Of a stretch of 64,000 bases of DNA, positions 1 to 8,650 are shown piece after piece (position 1 is the first letter of the stretch; every line of letters starts with the position of its first letter). The stretch covers positions 3,224,001-3,288,000 of the forward strand of contig JAGUCH010000005.1 of the NCBI GenBank assembly GCA_019096065.1. The letters run 5' to 3'. Source of the stretch: Paracyclopina nana. Its lineage: Eukaryota; Arthropoda; Copepoda; Cyclopoida; Cyclopettidae. The translations under genes were made by a program, and so were the position numbers. The notes under the pieces were generated by a model. The model was not told where the DNA came from, ran no database searches, and was given only the letters and a program-made list of their open reading frames with translations.

Positions 1-2024
1 CGCTTCCAGCGGGGTCGGCGCCGGAAATCCGGGTGGCCATCATCCTCATCGTCGTCGCCAGGGAACAAGGGTCCGTCGTTACCCAGGTTGGCTACCATGC
101 GCCAGGGGAGTTCGACAGCCATGAAGGCAGTGTGCCACAGGCCATACATCAACCACCACCCAAGCCCCCGGCGGCGATACAGGATAATCATACGGATGAT
201 AGAGCCTAGGATGATCTTGATGAGGCCCAGGATCACCAAACCTCCGGTCATGTAGCTCCAGTATTTCCCCACGGTCGAAAAGAAGGGGATGAGGGCGTTG
301 CCCACCTGGTCAACCATCATGTCGATGTCGTCCTCGGACCAGAGGGTGGTGGCCCCCGATCCGCGTGCGAAGCTGTTCCTCAGGACGTTGGACGTCAGAG
401 TGGTGACCACGGCCTCGCGCGCGTGGTACAGCTGCAGGTAGAGGGCGTGCTCGGCCTGCTGCTGGGCGGAGTAGATACCGCCTCCTAGGCCCCGACCAAT
501 CTCGTAGGGGCGTCCATGTTGTCGATCGGAGGTGGGGTCCAATTGCGATGGCGGCGTGCAGGAGTGGATGCTAGGAGTAGCGCACATCCAGTGTCCCTGG
601 ATCCTCCACTTCACAGGCGTGATGGCGTCGCAGGGTATGATGCTGGGCCGGTCCACCAAGATGAAGGAGAGGGGATCCGCGAACCGGGAATGGTTCCCGA
701 CCAACACAGGGATCTCCTGCGTGCAGTTAGGGAAGGCACGCGTCATGGCCTGCATCGGGTAGCAGCTGGTGATGTAGGCAACCGCCCCAGCCCGGGTGAC
801 CAAATGGCCGGGCCCGTGGGAGTCGAGCGTGGCGTAGGAGGACCCACCGCTGGCCATGTCCTGCAGCTTGGTGTGCAGGATGCTCCGCTCATTCTTGCAG
901 ATGAGGTCCTGCAGGAATTTGAACCGGTCGTCGAGATGCAGGGCGTGCTCGGCGTGCAGGAAAGCCAGTTGGGTCTGCACGTGAGCGTGGTGGACCTCTT
1001 CCGTCAGGTGGGTGGACGCGGCGATGGGAGCTTCGCCCGGGCGGAGAAGGACGACTGCAAAGTCCCTCAGCTGAGTCCGGAAGACCCGCCGCTGGCAGGT
1101 CGACTGGACCCCCTTAAGGACGAATCCTGCGTACCTGGATTCCTCCTCGCGGGCAATCAGGAGCAGATCCCCCACCTGACCTAACATGGTGGAGTTCTGG
1201 TGCGGGTATAGTGAAGCGGGCCCTTGATAGACCTCAGAGGTCTCTTCCATGCAGGTGGTGTCATGAGCTTCCCATACCATGGTGCCTTCGAGCATGTCGT
1301 GGACGATCTTGTCCCGGTAATTGGCCACGATGTGATTATCGAACACCACTCGTCCAGAGCTGGTGTGTAGTTTTCCATAGACAGCGGTGACAAGGGCGTC
1401 GATCCGGGTCTGCTCGTAAGAGCGGTGATACATGACACCGTTGTGGCTGAATGACATGGTCCTGCATCGGTGGTCTCCGTCAAGGCCTCCCCGAGAGAAG
1501 TAAGCCAGGTTGGCGGGCACGTTGAGGGTCACATTCACCCGTTGGCCCTCGACGATCAGGTAGCCCCGTTCCACCGCCTTGCGGCAGGCCTGGGGCGACA
1601 CGGTATAGGGCTGGTGGTAAGCAACGATCTGAGTCCCGTAGCTGACGCTGTCGAATCCACATCTGGTCACTTCGCGGGTCAGGGTCACGTGGCAACGGTG
1701 GGCGGCGACGGGTTTGGTCGTCGCAGTCTGCAGCACCTGCACGGTGATGTTGACAGCCGATTCATAGGTGGTGCCGATATCATCGCATTCGTCCGGGTCA
1801 TTCAAGTCGACGCTCTCGTGGGTTGATTTTGGTGACTCGCAGTCAAACACCGTGAAGGTGGCAGCCGGGTCTTCGGGTGGTCCGTCTCCTCCTTCCTGTA
1901 GAGCAGGTTGAGGCCGGGGTTGTGCGCTCGGCACCTCGAGTAGTAGTGTGAACGTCATCAGTATTGTGAAGTACATTGCTTCTGGAAAAGAGAGTAAAGG
2001 AAACGTGTTGACATGCTGCCTCAT
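1..2024 (-). CDS. env: Envelope-like glycoprotein of copy A, partial
   Basis: This is the third ORF of the element, beginning 143 nt after the pol stop; the remainder lies beyond base 1. The first ATG (2022-2024) is followed within about 20 codons by a hydrophobic stretch that looks like a signal peptide. By comparison with copy B, the C-terminal region carries a hydrophobic membrane-spanning segment and a basic cytoplasmic tail. The frame appears open to the window edge: no frame-matching break is seen, and copy A keeps the base whose loss breaks env in copy B near 9660. Such env genes are normally translated from a spliced subgenomic RNA. I could not place the splice site or a cleavage site. 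Confidence 0.75.
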   Translation of the reverse strand, partial: MRQHVNTFPLLSFPEAMYFTILMTFTLLLEVPSAQPRPQPALQEGGDGPPEDPAATFTVFDCESPKSTHESVDLNDPDECDDIGTTYESAVNITVQVLQTATTKPVAAHRCHVTLTREVTRCGFDSVSYGTQIVAYHQPYTVSPQACRKAVERGYLIVEGQRVNVTLNVPANLAYFSRGGLDGDHRCRTMSFSHNGVMYHRSYEQTRIDALVTAVYGKLHTSSGRVVFDNHIVANYRDKIVHDMLEGTMVWEAHDTTCMEETSEVYQGPASLYPHQNSTMLGQVGDLLLIAREEESRYAGFVLKGVQSTCQRRVFRTQLRDFAVVLLRPGEAPIAASTHLTEEVHHAHVQTQLAFLHAEHALHLDDRFKFLQDLICKNERSILHTKLQDMASGGSSYATLDSHGPGHLVTRAGAVAYITSCYPMQAMTRAFPNCTQEIPVLVGNHSRFADPLSFILVDRPSIIPCDAITPVKWRIQGHWMCATPSIHSCTPPSQLDPTSDRQHGRPYEIGRGLGGGIYSAQQQAEHALYLQLYHAREAVVTTLTSNVLRNSFARGSGATTLWSEDDIDMMVDQVGNALIPFFSTVGKYWSYMTGGLVILGLIKIILGSIIRMIILYRRRGLGWWLMYGLWHTAFMAVELPWRMVANLGNDGPLFPGDDDEDDGHPDFRRRPRWK

Positions 2025-2114
2025 TATTGTACACCTGCCGGTTTGTGCTGCTATTATTATTTCTTTATTAATTGCGCTTTCTTTCAAGCCGCAGAATTTT
2101 CAAAGTATACTTAG

Positions 2115-2124
2115 GGGGGCCCCC
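2115..2124. repeat. G5C5 palindrome between pol and env
   Basis: A perfect 10-bp palindrome of five G and five C follows the pol stop in the pol-env gap. It is conserved in copy B near 11115. On the coding strand it gives a short T/G-rich tract ending in five G. It could be a structural element or a polypurine-like tract, but no function can be shown from sequence. Confidence 0.5.
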
Positions 2125-2167
2125 AAAATTTTGCGGCCGTCTTTTCGTTGTGCTGCTCATTCTTTTA

Positions 2168-5100
2168 CTATTCTGTGCTTGAAGCACTGCTCGAATTTGT
2201 TGGTGTAGCAAAATCATCATTTTCAGAATCGCTCATTTCAGGCAGTGGCCTGAATTGTGGCATCGTGACCGTAGGCTGTGCTACCAGAGGTCTGTATGGC
2301 GGCATATTGATTGGTGCCAGCGGAGGTAGCTCTGGATCTGGTTGATCTGATTTTTGGCCTGAGCGTGCTCTGGTTCTGGTTGCAGGAGATGATGCTCCAT
2401 GGGCAACTTCAACTTCGGCCCCCAGGAAATCTGCTGTTTCTTGTTGCAGCATTTCCGCCTGGGTCCTACGTTTGCGGTACCGTGCTTCCCGAGGTGACGG
2501 TGCTGATACCGTTTCGTGGCCGGTTGTTGGGAGCTCGATGTTGTTCTCAATGTCGCCTTCATCATCGGAAGGGAGCGCAACATCTTCAGCAAACTCATCA
2601 CCTCGCATGGATAGATCTGCGTTGGCCGGCGGCGGGTTGCCGGCATTGCCATCGTGGGCATCTTCCGCCGTTGCCCGGTACAATTTGAGCCGGTCGATCG
2701 AGACGACCTCGGACTTCTTTCGAATCCATGAGGGGTCAGGCAAGATCTCGAAGGTCACGTCGTTGACCTTCCTAAGTATGGTCCAGGGGCCTGACCAGAA
2801 GGTTTGGAGCTTCTTGGAGATGTGGCGGGCCACGGTGGGCGTGTACAGCCACACCTGTTGCCCCGGGACATACGTCGTTTTGTCCTTGTGGTAGGCCATC
2901 CTTTGTCGGTTGATCGATGTGGCCATGTTCTTTCGGGCCCATTCATGGGCTGCCTGGATTCGAGCCTTGAGGGCCTGGGCAACTTGCCCGGCCTCAGAGG
3001 CCTCTCTCAGAAGTGGTTGGGGGTCTCCAAACAGAAGGTCCAGTTGCGAGGTGGCAGGCCGCCCAAATAGCAGTTCATACGGGGCGTAGCCGGTCATGCG
3101 GCATTTGGTGGTGCGCATGATGAACAGGGCGACGGGCAGTACTTCCTTCCAGCGGGATGGTCGCCCGCAGACCAGTTTGGCCAGGAGGCCGTTGAGGTCC
3201 CGGTGGGCCCGTTCAACCCAGTTAGACTTAGGGTTGTAGGCCGGCGTGGTGGAGTGCCGGACACCTAGTGCTTTGGCTACTTGCTGGAACAGGGCGGCGG
3301 TGAAGTGGGTGCCTCGGTCAGAATGGAGGTTCTCCATTAGCCCATATCGCGGGATGATCTCTGAGGTCAGGAACCTCACGGCGGTGTCAGCGCTGGCCGA
3401 GGCGCATGAGAAAGCCTCGATCCATCGGCTGAAGAGGTCGCGTACGGTGAAGAGGTACTGATGTCCGTCGACAGGGGGCTTGAGGGGCCCCACATAGTCG
3501 ATGGCGACCCTTTGCCAGGGATAGCCCGCCCGGTGAGAATGTAGTGAGTGTCGTTGGTCCGCGGTCTCCGGCTGATGTTTCTGGCAGGTGCGGCAGGTAG
3601 CCACGACCTCCGCGGCAACTCGGGTGGCGTTAGGCATGTAGAACCGGCGGGAGACCCGGTCAACAGTGGTGTCTCTGCCCTGATGGCCCATGGTTTCGTG
3701 AATGTGCCTCACTAGCCCTTCTTCCGAGGATCGAGGAACCACGACCAGGTGGCGAGCCTCTCGGCCTTGTCCTTCTTCCTTCTTGTACCGAAGGAGACCT
3801 TGATCATCCAGGTAGAGGCTGTCAAAGAGGCCCAGCAGGATCTTGCCTCGATGGGAGGCGGCCTCTTTGTGCTCAGGGCTCGGTCGGCTCTGCTGGCTGA
3901 TCAGTCGCCGCACCAGTTGCAAATCCTCGTCCTCTGTTTGCCCCTGGATCCACTCGGCGGGGTTGGCCATGTCCAGGGCAGCCTCGGCCGAGGCTATCAT
4001 CGCTTGGACGCCCGCGCAGCTCTCATTGGACACGTCCGTGCCCTCGGTGTCGGTGACGTGCTCGGCGCGACTCAGGGCGTCGGCGTTGGCGTGCTTGGTT
4101 CCGGCCCGGTGGACGACCTTGAAGTCAAACTGGCTGATGGTCTCCAACCACCGGGCAAGCATGCTACTGGGCTCCTCCATGGTGCGAATCCATTGCAGAG
4201 CGGCATGGTCCGTGCGGAGGATGAAAGGCCGATATTGGAGGTAATACCGCCACTTGCGCAGCCAGATGATGACGGCAGCGAGTTCCCCTTGGGTGGCGGA
4301 GTAGTTAGCCTGGCTCCGTGTCAGCTTCTTGGCCCCAAAGAGGATGACTCGCTCCTTTCCCCCTTGTACTTGCGACAGGACGGCCCCCACGCACTGGTTG
4401 TCCCCGCTCCAGTCGGTATCCAGGATGAATGGCTGCGGGCTCTCAAAATCGGGGAAAGCCAGGATGGGCGCCATGCACAGCCGCTTCTTGAGCTCCTCAA
4501 AAGCGGCAACGTATTCCAGCGGGGGTTCGAACTCGGCGGTATCGGGAACGTCTTCTTCCCGGCTGAGTTTGTCCGTCAAAGCCTTGGCGACCTTCTGGTA
4601 ATCCTTGATGAAGGACCGGTAATAGCCGCACTTTCCCAGGAAGATGCGTAGCTGCCGCCGGGTCCGTGGCAGGGGCCACTTCTTGACCACGTCGATGTAC
4701 TCGGGGACCACAGAGAGGCCCTCAGGAGTGATGACGTGCCCCAGGTACGTGATGCGACGGCGGAACAGGTGGCATTTGGATGGTTGCAGTTTGAGGCCAG
4801 CCCGCTGGTGGGCGTCCAGTACCCGTTGCAGGTGGCCGAAGTGAGATTCTACATCGCGGCTGTGGATCAGCACGTCGTCGAGGTATGGCAAGGCAATGTC
4901 GTATGGGATCCCTTCCAAGACCCGCTGGATGAGGCGCGCATACGTTCGGGGCGCGTTGGTGAGGCCGAACGGCATGTAGGCGAATGCGTACGTTGAGTGA
5001 TTGGCTGCGAACGCTGTCTTCGGGATGTCCTCGGCCCTCACGGGAACGTGGTGAAAGGCTCCCGTCGTATCCAGGGTAGAGAATACTTGCGAGTGCGCCA

Positions 5101-6394
5101 GCCGATTGAGGTTATCCCGAATGTCGCCAATGGGATGCGTGTCGACGATGGTTACCTTGTTCAGTGCGCGGTAATCTACGCACCACCGGGTCTTCCCATT
5201 CTTCTTGGTGACCGGAACCAACGGCGCGCACCAGGGCGACTGAATAGGGACGATGATGCCTTCCTGGAGCCATTTCTGGACTTGTTCTTCTAGCGACTTC
5301 TGCAAGTGCGGGTTGATGGGCCGCCGGCGGATGTTAATGGGCTGAGTACCCGGGATGGTATCGATGCGGTGCTCGGCCAAGTCGGTTTGGCCCGAGGACC
5401 CATCGAGGCTGAAGGTGTCCTGGTATTGTAGCAGCAGGGCCAAGGTGCGAGCCTTTAGCTGAGGGGTGCTCAAGATGTCGTTGTTTTCTAGGTCGAATTC
5501 TTGAATGAAGATTTGGGCCATCTCGGCCGTGTACTGGCCCTGCGGCCGGGTTTGGGCCCCCTCGAGCTTGGCTACGTAGCTTCCAGCTGCCAGCTTGGCC
5601 ACGGTGGGTACTCGCCTCAAGCCTTCAACTTGCCCGTACCGGGTGTTGTTGTGGATAATGAGAGGCTCTGCGGTAGTGTTGATAACCCCGACAACGCAGT
5701 TGCCCTTTTCATCTGGTCGGATGAGGGCTCGCTGCCAGGGGTGCAGCTCAGTGGCCTCCATGAAGTCCCCTGATCCTTCAACAACTCCATCGATGTGCGG
5801 CGATCGGGTCCAGGTGGGGATTTTTGCGGGAATGGCGCAACAAGACATTGGCCCCACTGTGGTTTCACCCCGTATGTAGACGGCATGGACGTTGATTGCG
5901 CGACTGTCATTTTCATTAAGTGTCCCCCCTGCCAACTTGATCATTCGTCCTCGAATGCGGAGCGAGTTGGCACTATGTAGCTGGTCGATGTCGTGGGCTT
6001 TCATGAAGGGCCCCGACAGGTTGACGTCCATGGTGAGGTTAGCTATGACAGCTGGTCGAAATAGGAAAGGTTGCGGGTAGGTGCCAATGTGAAGCATCAA
6101 TGGCTTTGGTACCTCGCCGAGTATTTCTAAAGATTGATTTTGGCCCGCTGTGTTGACAGTTTCTCCTATCAGGGGCGCAAGTTGAGCTTTTGTGAACCCT
6201 AATTTGGTTGCAAGCGTGGAGGAGATGACCGACCTCCACGTATTACCGCTGTCGATGAGTGCTCTTGATTTGACATTGTTGAGGCGTATTGGAACTTCAG
6301 ATACGTATGATTTATTAATGTTGGAAATATGGGCGAGGAATGATCGGGCCTTGTCAGATGTGAACGTGTTTGGTGAGGTGATGGATGGTTCCAT
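2168..6394 (-). CDS. pol: Pol polyprotein of copy A: protease, reverse transcriptase, RNase H, integrase
   Basis: Intact 1408-codon frame counted from the first ATG. Near the N-terminus is a retropepsin with the ALIDSGNT active-site motif (about residues 44-51). The reverse transcriptase follows, with the catalytic YLDD box, then an RNase H with the usual D/E/D context (LDTDWSGD, RTDHAALQW). The integrase has an HHCC zinc-binding module (H-x3-H, then CRTCQKH) and the D,D,E core (AIDYVGP, HSDRGTHF, NWVERAH). No chromodomain is obvious at the C-terminus, which is acidic and proline-rich. The frame is -1 relative to gag and stays open upstream of its ATG across the gag stop, so it is probably made as a Gag-Pol fusion by the frameshift signal at 6400-6433. 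The product copies and integrates the element. Confidence 0.93.
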   Translation of the reverse strand: MEPSITSPNTFTSDKARSFLAHISNINKSYVSEVPIRLNNVKSRALIDSGNTWRSVISSTLATKLGFTKAQLAPLIGETVNTAGQNQSLEILGEVPKPLMLHIGTYPQPFLFRPAVIANLTMDVNLSGPFMKAHDIDQLHSANSLRIRGRMIKLAGGTLNENDSRAINVHAVYIRGETTVGPMSCCAIPAKIPTWTRSPHIDGVVEGSGDFMEATELHPWQRALIRPDEKGNCVVGVINTTAEPLIIHNNTRYGQVEGLRRVPTVAKLAAGSYVAKLEGAQTRPQGQYTAEMAQIFIQEFDLENNDILSTPQLKARTLALLLQYQDTFSLDGSSGQTDLAEHRIDTIPGTQPINIRRRPINPHLQKSLEEQVQKWLQEGIIVPIQSPWCAPLVPVTKKNGKTRWCVDYRALNKVTIVDTHPIGDIRDNLNRLAHSQVFSTLDTTGAFHHVPVRAEDIPKTAFAANHSTYAFAYMPFGLTNAPRTYARLIQRVLEGIPYDIALPYLDDVLIHSRDVESHFGHLQRVLDAHQRAGLKLQPSKCHLFRRRITYLGHVITPEGLSVVPEYIDVVKKWPLPRTRRQLRIFLGKCGYYRSFIKDYQKVAKALTDKLSREEDVPDTAEFEPPLEYVAAFEELKKRLCMAPILAFPDFESPQPFILDTDWSGDNQCVGAVLSQVQGGKERVILFGAKKLTRSQANYSATQGELAAVIIWLRKWRYYLQYRPFILRTDHAALQWIRTMEEPSSMLARWLETISQFDFKVVHRAGTKHANADALSRAEHVTDTEGTDVSNESCAGVQAMIASAEAALDMANPAEWIQGQTEDEDLQLVRRLISQQSRPSPEHKEAASHRGKILLGLFDSLYLDDQGLLRYKKEEGQGREARHLVVVPRSSEEGLVRHIHETMGHQGRDTTVDRVSRRFYMPNATRVAAEVVATCRTCQKHQPETADQRHSLHSHRAGYPWQRVAIDYVGPLKPPVDGHQYLFTVRDLFSRWIEAFSCASASADTAVRFLTSEIIPRYGLMENLHSDRGTHFTAALFQQVAKALGVRHSTTPAYNPKSNWVERAHRDLNGLLAKLVCGRPSRWKEVLPVALFIMRTTKCRMTGYAPYELLFGRPATSQLDLLFGDPQPLLREASEAGQVAQALKARIQAAHEWARKNMATSINRQRMAYHKDKTTYVPGQQVWLYTPTVARHISKKLQTFWSGPWTILRKVNDVTFEILPDPSWIRKKSEVVSIDRLKLYRATAEDAHDGNAGNPPPANADLSMRGDEFAEDVALPSDDEGDIENNIELPTTGHETVSAPSPREARYRKRRTQAEMLQQETADFLGAEVEVAHGASSPATRTRARSGQKSDQPDPELPPLAPINMPPYRPLVAQPTVTMPQFRPLPEMSDSENDDFATPTNSSSASSTE

Positions 6395-6399
6395 TGGTG

Positions 6400-6433
6400 G
6401 CCGGTCCCTTAGGACCGGCTGGCTCCGTTTTTT
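6400..6433 (-). promoter_or_regulatory. Programmed -1 ribosomal frameshift signal, gag to pol (copy A)
   Basis: On the minus strand the gag-frame codons CCA AAA AAC create the slippery heptamer A AAA AAC (6433-6427). A 7-nt spacer follows, then a perfect 8-bp GC-rich stem, GCCGGTCC with GGACCGGC (6419-6400), closing the 4-nt loop TAAG that contains the gag stop. Pol is in the -1 frame. Heptamer type, spacer length and downstream hairpin all match the established retroviral frameshift signal. Copy B carries the same three parts. Confidence 0.88.
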
Positions 6434-7341
6434 GGCGCCTCCCAGGTGTAGGCGTCCACGGGGGCACTGGCCACATGTGCGATGGCCGCGTTGCGATATT
6501 TATTATATTCTTGGGGCGAGACCGGCGGGGCGGCGTGGTATGGATTGTTATTGCCACGCCCGCGGCCGCCACGTCCCCGGCCCCGGAATCCTCCTCGCCC
6601 TCGTTGGCTGTTTGGGCGTTGGTTGGTGCATTGAGCCTTGAGATGGCCGTAGCCGCCGCAGCCGTAGCATCTCATGTTAGCCTTGTCACCTAGAGCGGCG
6701 ATGATCTTGGCGACGTCGGGTTGGTCCGGGGTGCCCTCTTGGGTGATTTGCATGATGCCCCCTTGCCCCAGGGGGTTGGCCTTGCCGCCGGCTAATCCTA
6801 CCAGGCACTCCTTGGAGGATGCATTGGAAGCGGCCTCCGTCAGCGTATCATATTTGCTGGCGATTACCAGCCAGCGTGTCTGGGGGTCCCGCAGATTGAT
6901 AGTGAACTTCCTAATGACCTCTGGATCCTTGTCGACCTTGGCGCACCGCGGTGCATCATTGGCGAAAGCCCTCAGGTAGAGCGACTTGAGGCGTGCCGCC
7001 CAGGTCATTACGGATTCATGGGGACCCTGCGCGGCGGTGTCGTATGCCACCCTGGCGGCCTCTTGGGCCGACTCGTCCACAAAGGCCTTCTCAAGGTCAT
7101 CGAGGTAGTGCTTGTAGGTGTACGTATTATCGCCCGACTTCTTGTCGATGGAGTTGATCATTTCCAACGCAAGGCCGACAATAGATGCCTTGATCAGCAT
7201 CTTCTTGGTGACTTCAGGCTCTATCGAGTCCTCGAATTGGGACTCGATGTGCATCCGCCATTGCTGGAAGGAGCGGCTGTCTGTCTCGCGGAGCAGTTGG
7301 AGTTGTTGAGGCCGACGCTGAACAGCAGCGTTGGCTCTCAT
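6409..7341 (-). CDS. gag: Gag polyprotein of copy A
   Basis: Structural protein of about 310 residues. The first in-frame ATG is at 7339-7341; an in-frame TAG lies about 45 nt upstream, so this start is favoured, though a few non-ATG codons upstream are also open. The N-terminal two thirds are helical and capsid-like. Near residue 225 (from this ATG) is one CCHC zinc knuckle (CYGCGGYGHLKAQC), followed by an Arg-Gly-rich RNA-binding tail. The stop codon lies in the loop of the frameshift hairpin, so a minority of ribosomes should continue into pol. Copy B has the same gene with frame breaks. Confidence 0.9.
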   Translation of the reverse strand: MRANAAVQRRPQQLQLLRETDSRSFQQWRMHIESQFEDSIEPEVTKKMLIKASIVGLALEMINSIDKKSGDNTYTYKHYLDDLEKAFVDESAQEAARVAYDTAAQGPHESVMTWAARLKSLYLRAFANDAPRCAKVDKDPEVIRKFTINLRDPQTRWLVIASKYDTLTEAASNASSKECLVGLAGGKANPLGQGGIMQITQEGTPDQPDVAKIIAALGDKANMRCYGCGGYGHLKAQCTNQRPNSQRGRGGFRGRGRGGRGRGNNNPYHAAPPVSPQEYNKYRNAAIAHVASAPVDAYTWEAPKNGASRS

Positions 7342-7458
7342 TTGGCGGTTGACCTCAAGGGCCACTGCAGCAGCTATATCTTGTGGTGGCTGGGCCTATG
7401 CGTGGGGGAGAAGAGTGAGCTTTCGGTCTTTTGTGAGAATGTGCTATTATAATTACCA

Positions 7459-8632
7459 TGGTGGTCTACGATTCAACAATGAAGTGAGTTGTGATTACTG
7501 TTAACTGAGGGAAAGCCCGAAAGGAACTGATGGCTATTCCCCACCAGCGCGGTCTTATATATCCGCCAACGCGCTCGCAGGTCACTGCAGAGGGTTGTGG
7601 CGTGACATTTATTGATTGTTTACTGACCACCGAAAATGCCACGCTGGTGTCACATTTCTCATTATCGTTTATTTGACCGTGACCCGCACGTGGTGACCAG
7701 CTTTAGCTTCAGTGGAATCCTGATAGCTCGCAGCTGTTGATCCGCTACCGGTCATGTGGTCACCACGCGGTCATGAGCTTCTATCCTCCTTCTCCACCCC
7801 TTTATTTGTACATTGTCATGGGGTGGCCGGCTCCAGCATTCACTGAAATCCAAATGATTTGCGACTGGTGTTAGCAGCCCCGACCATTCGGCCATTGTCC
7901 CCCCATAACAATTACTATTTGATCACCTGCAGTTGGAATTTGCCCGTGAGTTGACCGGCCCTAGCTTAACTAGGATCTACAATGATTTGCACCAGCGTTG
8001 GCCGGGCTGACCATTCGGCCGCTGGCTCTCACGGACAATCCCTTTGATTGTTATTTGATAGCTTTTTGATTGTTTGCAGCTGCAGCTATTGCAGAGTGAT
8101 CTTTGCCCTTTTGCTCTGGTCTGAGCTTCACCTTTTTACATTTTTAGCCACCACTATTTTACTTTTTATAGTCAACTGCCTTTTATGCTCTCAGCATTAA
8201 TCTCTCTTTACTTCGTGGCTTGCACGTAGGTTCATGTTCTGGCAGTTGACTTGAGCATGATATTATTTGAGCAGCACTATTATCCCTTTTGTACTTATTG
8301 TGTATACTTAGCACTTATAGCTTCCGGCAGGATGTACTTAATGGGTAGTGGAGTGATGAAATCACAGGTCCAACGACCCGCGCCATCTGTAGTAGGTCGA
8401 GATATACTACTGTGACTTATCAAGCCACTACTCGTATCTAGGCTACGTCAAGCGGGGACGGGCCTGGAGGCTAGCAGAGGTCAGTCTTTGGGCCGCAGAC
8501 AACACGTGTCAATGCGGTGAATTTATTTCCTTTACTGATGATCACACTATACTACTCGTTATACTACCGCGCGCCCGAGGCGAGCGCGCGCAGCGAGCGG
8601 TCGACCCGTAGGCCGACACGCTCCCTGCTACA
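7459..8632 (-). repeat. Central LTR shared by copies A and B
   Basis: Nearly identical to 16448-17620. The 5' end is secure: it starts TGTAGCAGGG at 8632, directly after a purine-rich tract in copy B, and the same sequence begins the right-hand LTR at 17620, where similarity stops. The inner end cannot be set by comparison, because both visible LTRs are followed by the same leader and gag. I place it at a CA followed by TGG, a possible primer-binding site start. It acts as 3' LTR of copy B and 5' LTR of copy A. It contains a TATA box and degenerate repeats in U3. Confidence 0.85.
7554..7561 (-). promoter_or_regulatory. TATA box of the central LTR
   Basis: TATATAAG on the minus strand, about 95 nt upstream of the proposed LTR end and pointing toward gag of copy A. 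The same motif is present in the right LTR. This suits the Pol II promoter at the U3/R boundary. Confidence 0.65.
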
Positions 8633-8640
8633 TCACCCCA
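8633..8640 (-). other. Polypurine tract of copy B
   Basis: TGGGGTGA on the minus strand directly abuts the TG start of the central LTR. This is where the plus-strand primer of an LTR element belongs. Short, but correctly positioned. Confidence 0.6.
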
Positions 8641-8650
8641 CGCTAGAAGG

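Larger units (their letters stand above)
1..8632 (-). mobile_element. Env-bearing Gypsy-like LTR retroelement, copy A (cut by window edge)
   Basis: Minus-strand provirus in the order LTR, gag, pol, env. Its 5' LTR is the central LTR shared with copy B; its 3' LTR lies beyond base 1. Pol has the order protease, reverse transcriptase, RNase H, integrase, which is the Metaviridae (Gypsy) order, and a third ORF encodes an envelope-like glycoprotein as in errantivirus-type elements. Gag and pol are each open from end to end, and env stays open up to the window edge. This copy therefore looks recent, in contrast to copy B. Family assignment rests on gene order and motifs; a reverse-transcriptase phylogeny was not possible here. 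Confidence 0.9.

Noticed and set aside
3749-4651. 300-codon plus-strand open frame (and its counterpart at 12746-13597)
   Set aside because: It lies antisense to intact pol and mirrors its codon structure; the same frame is open in both copies only because pol is nearly identical.
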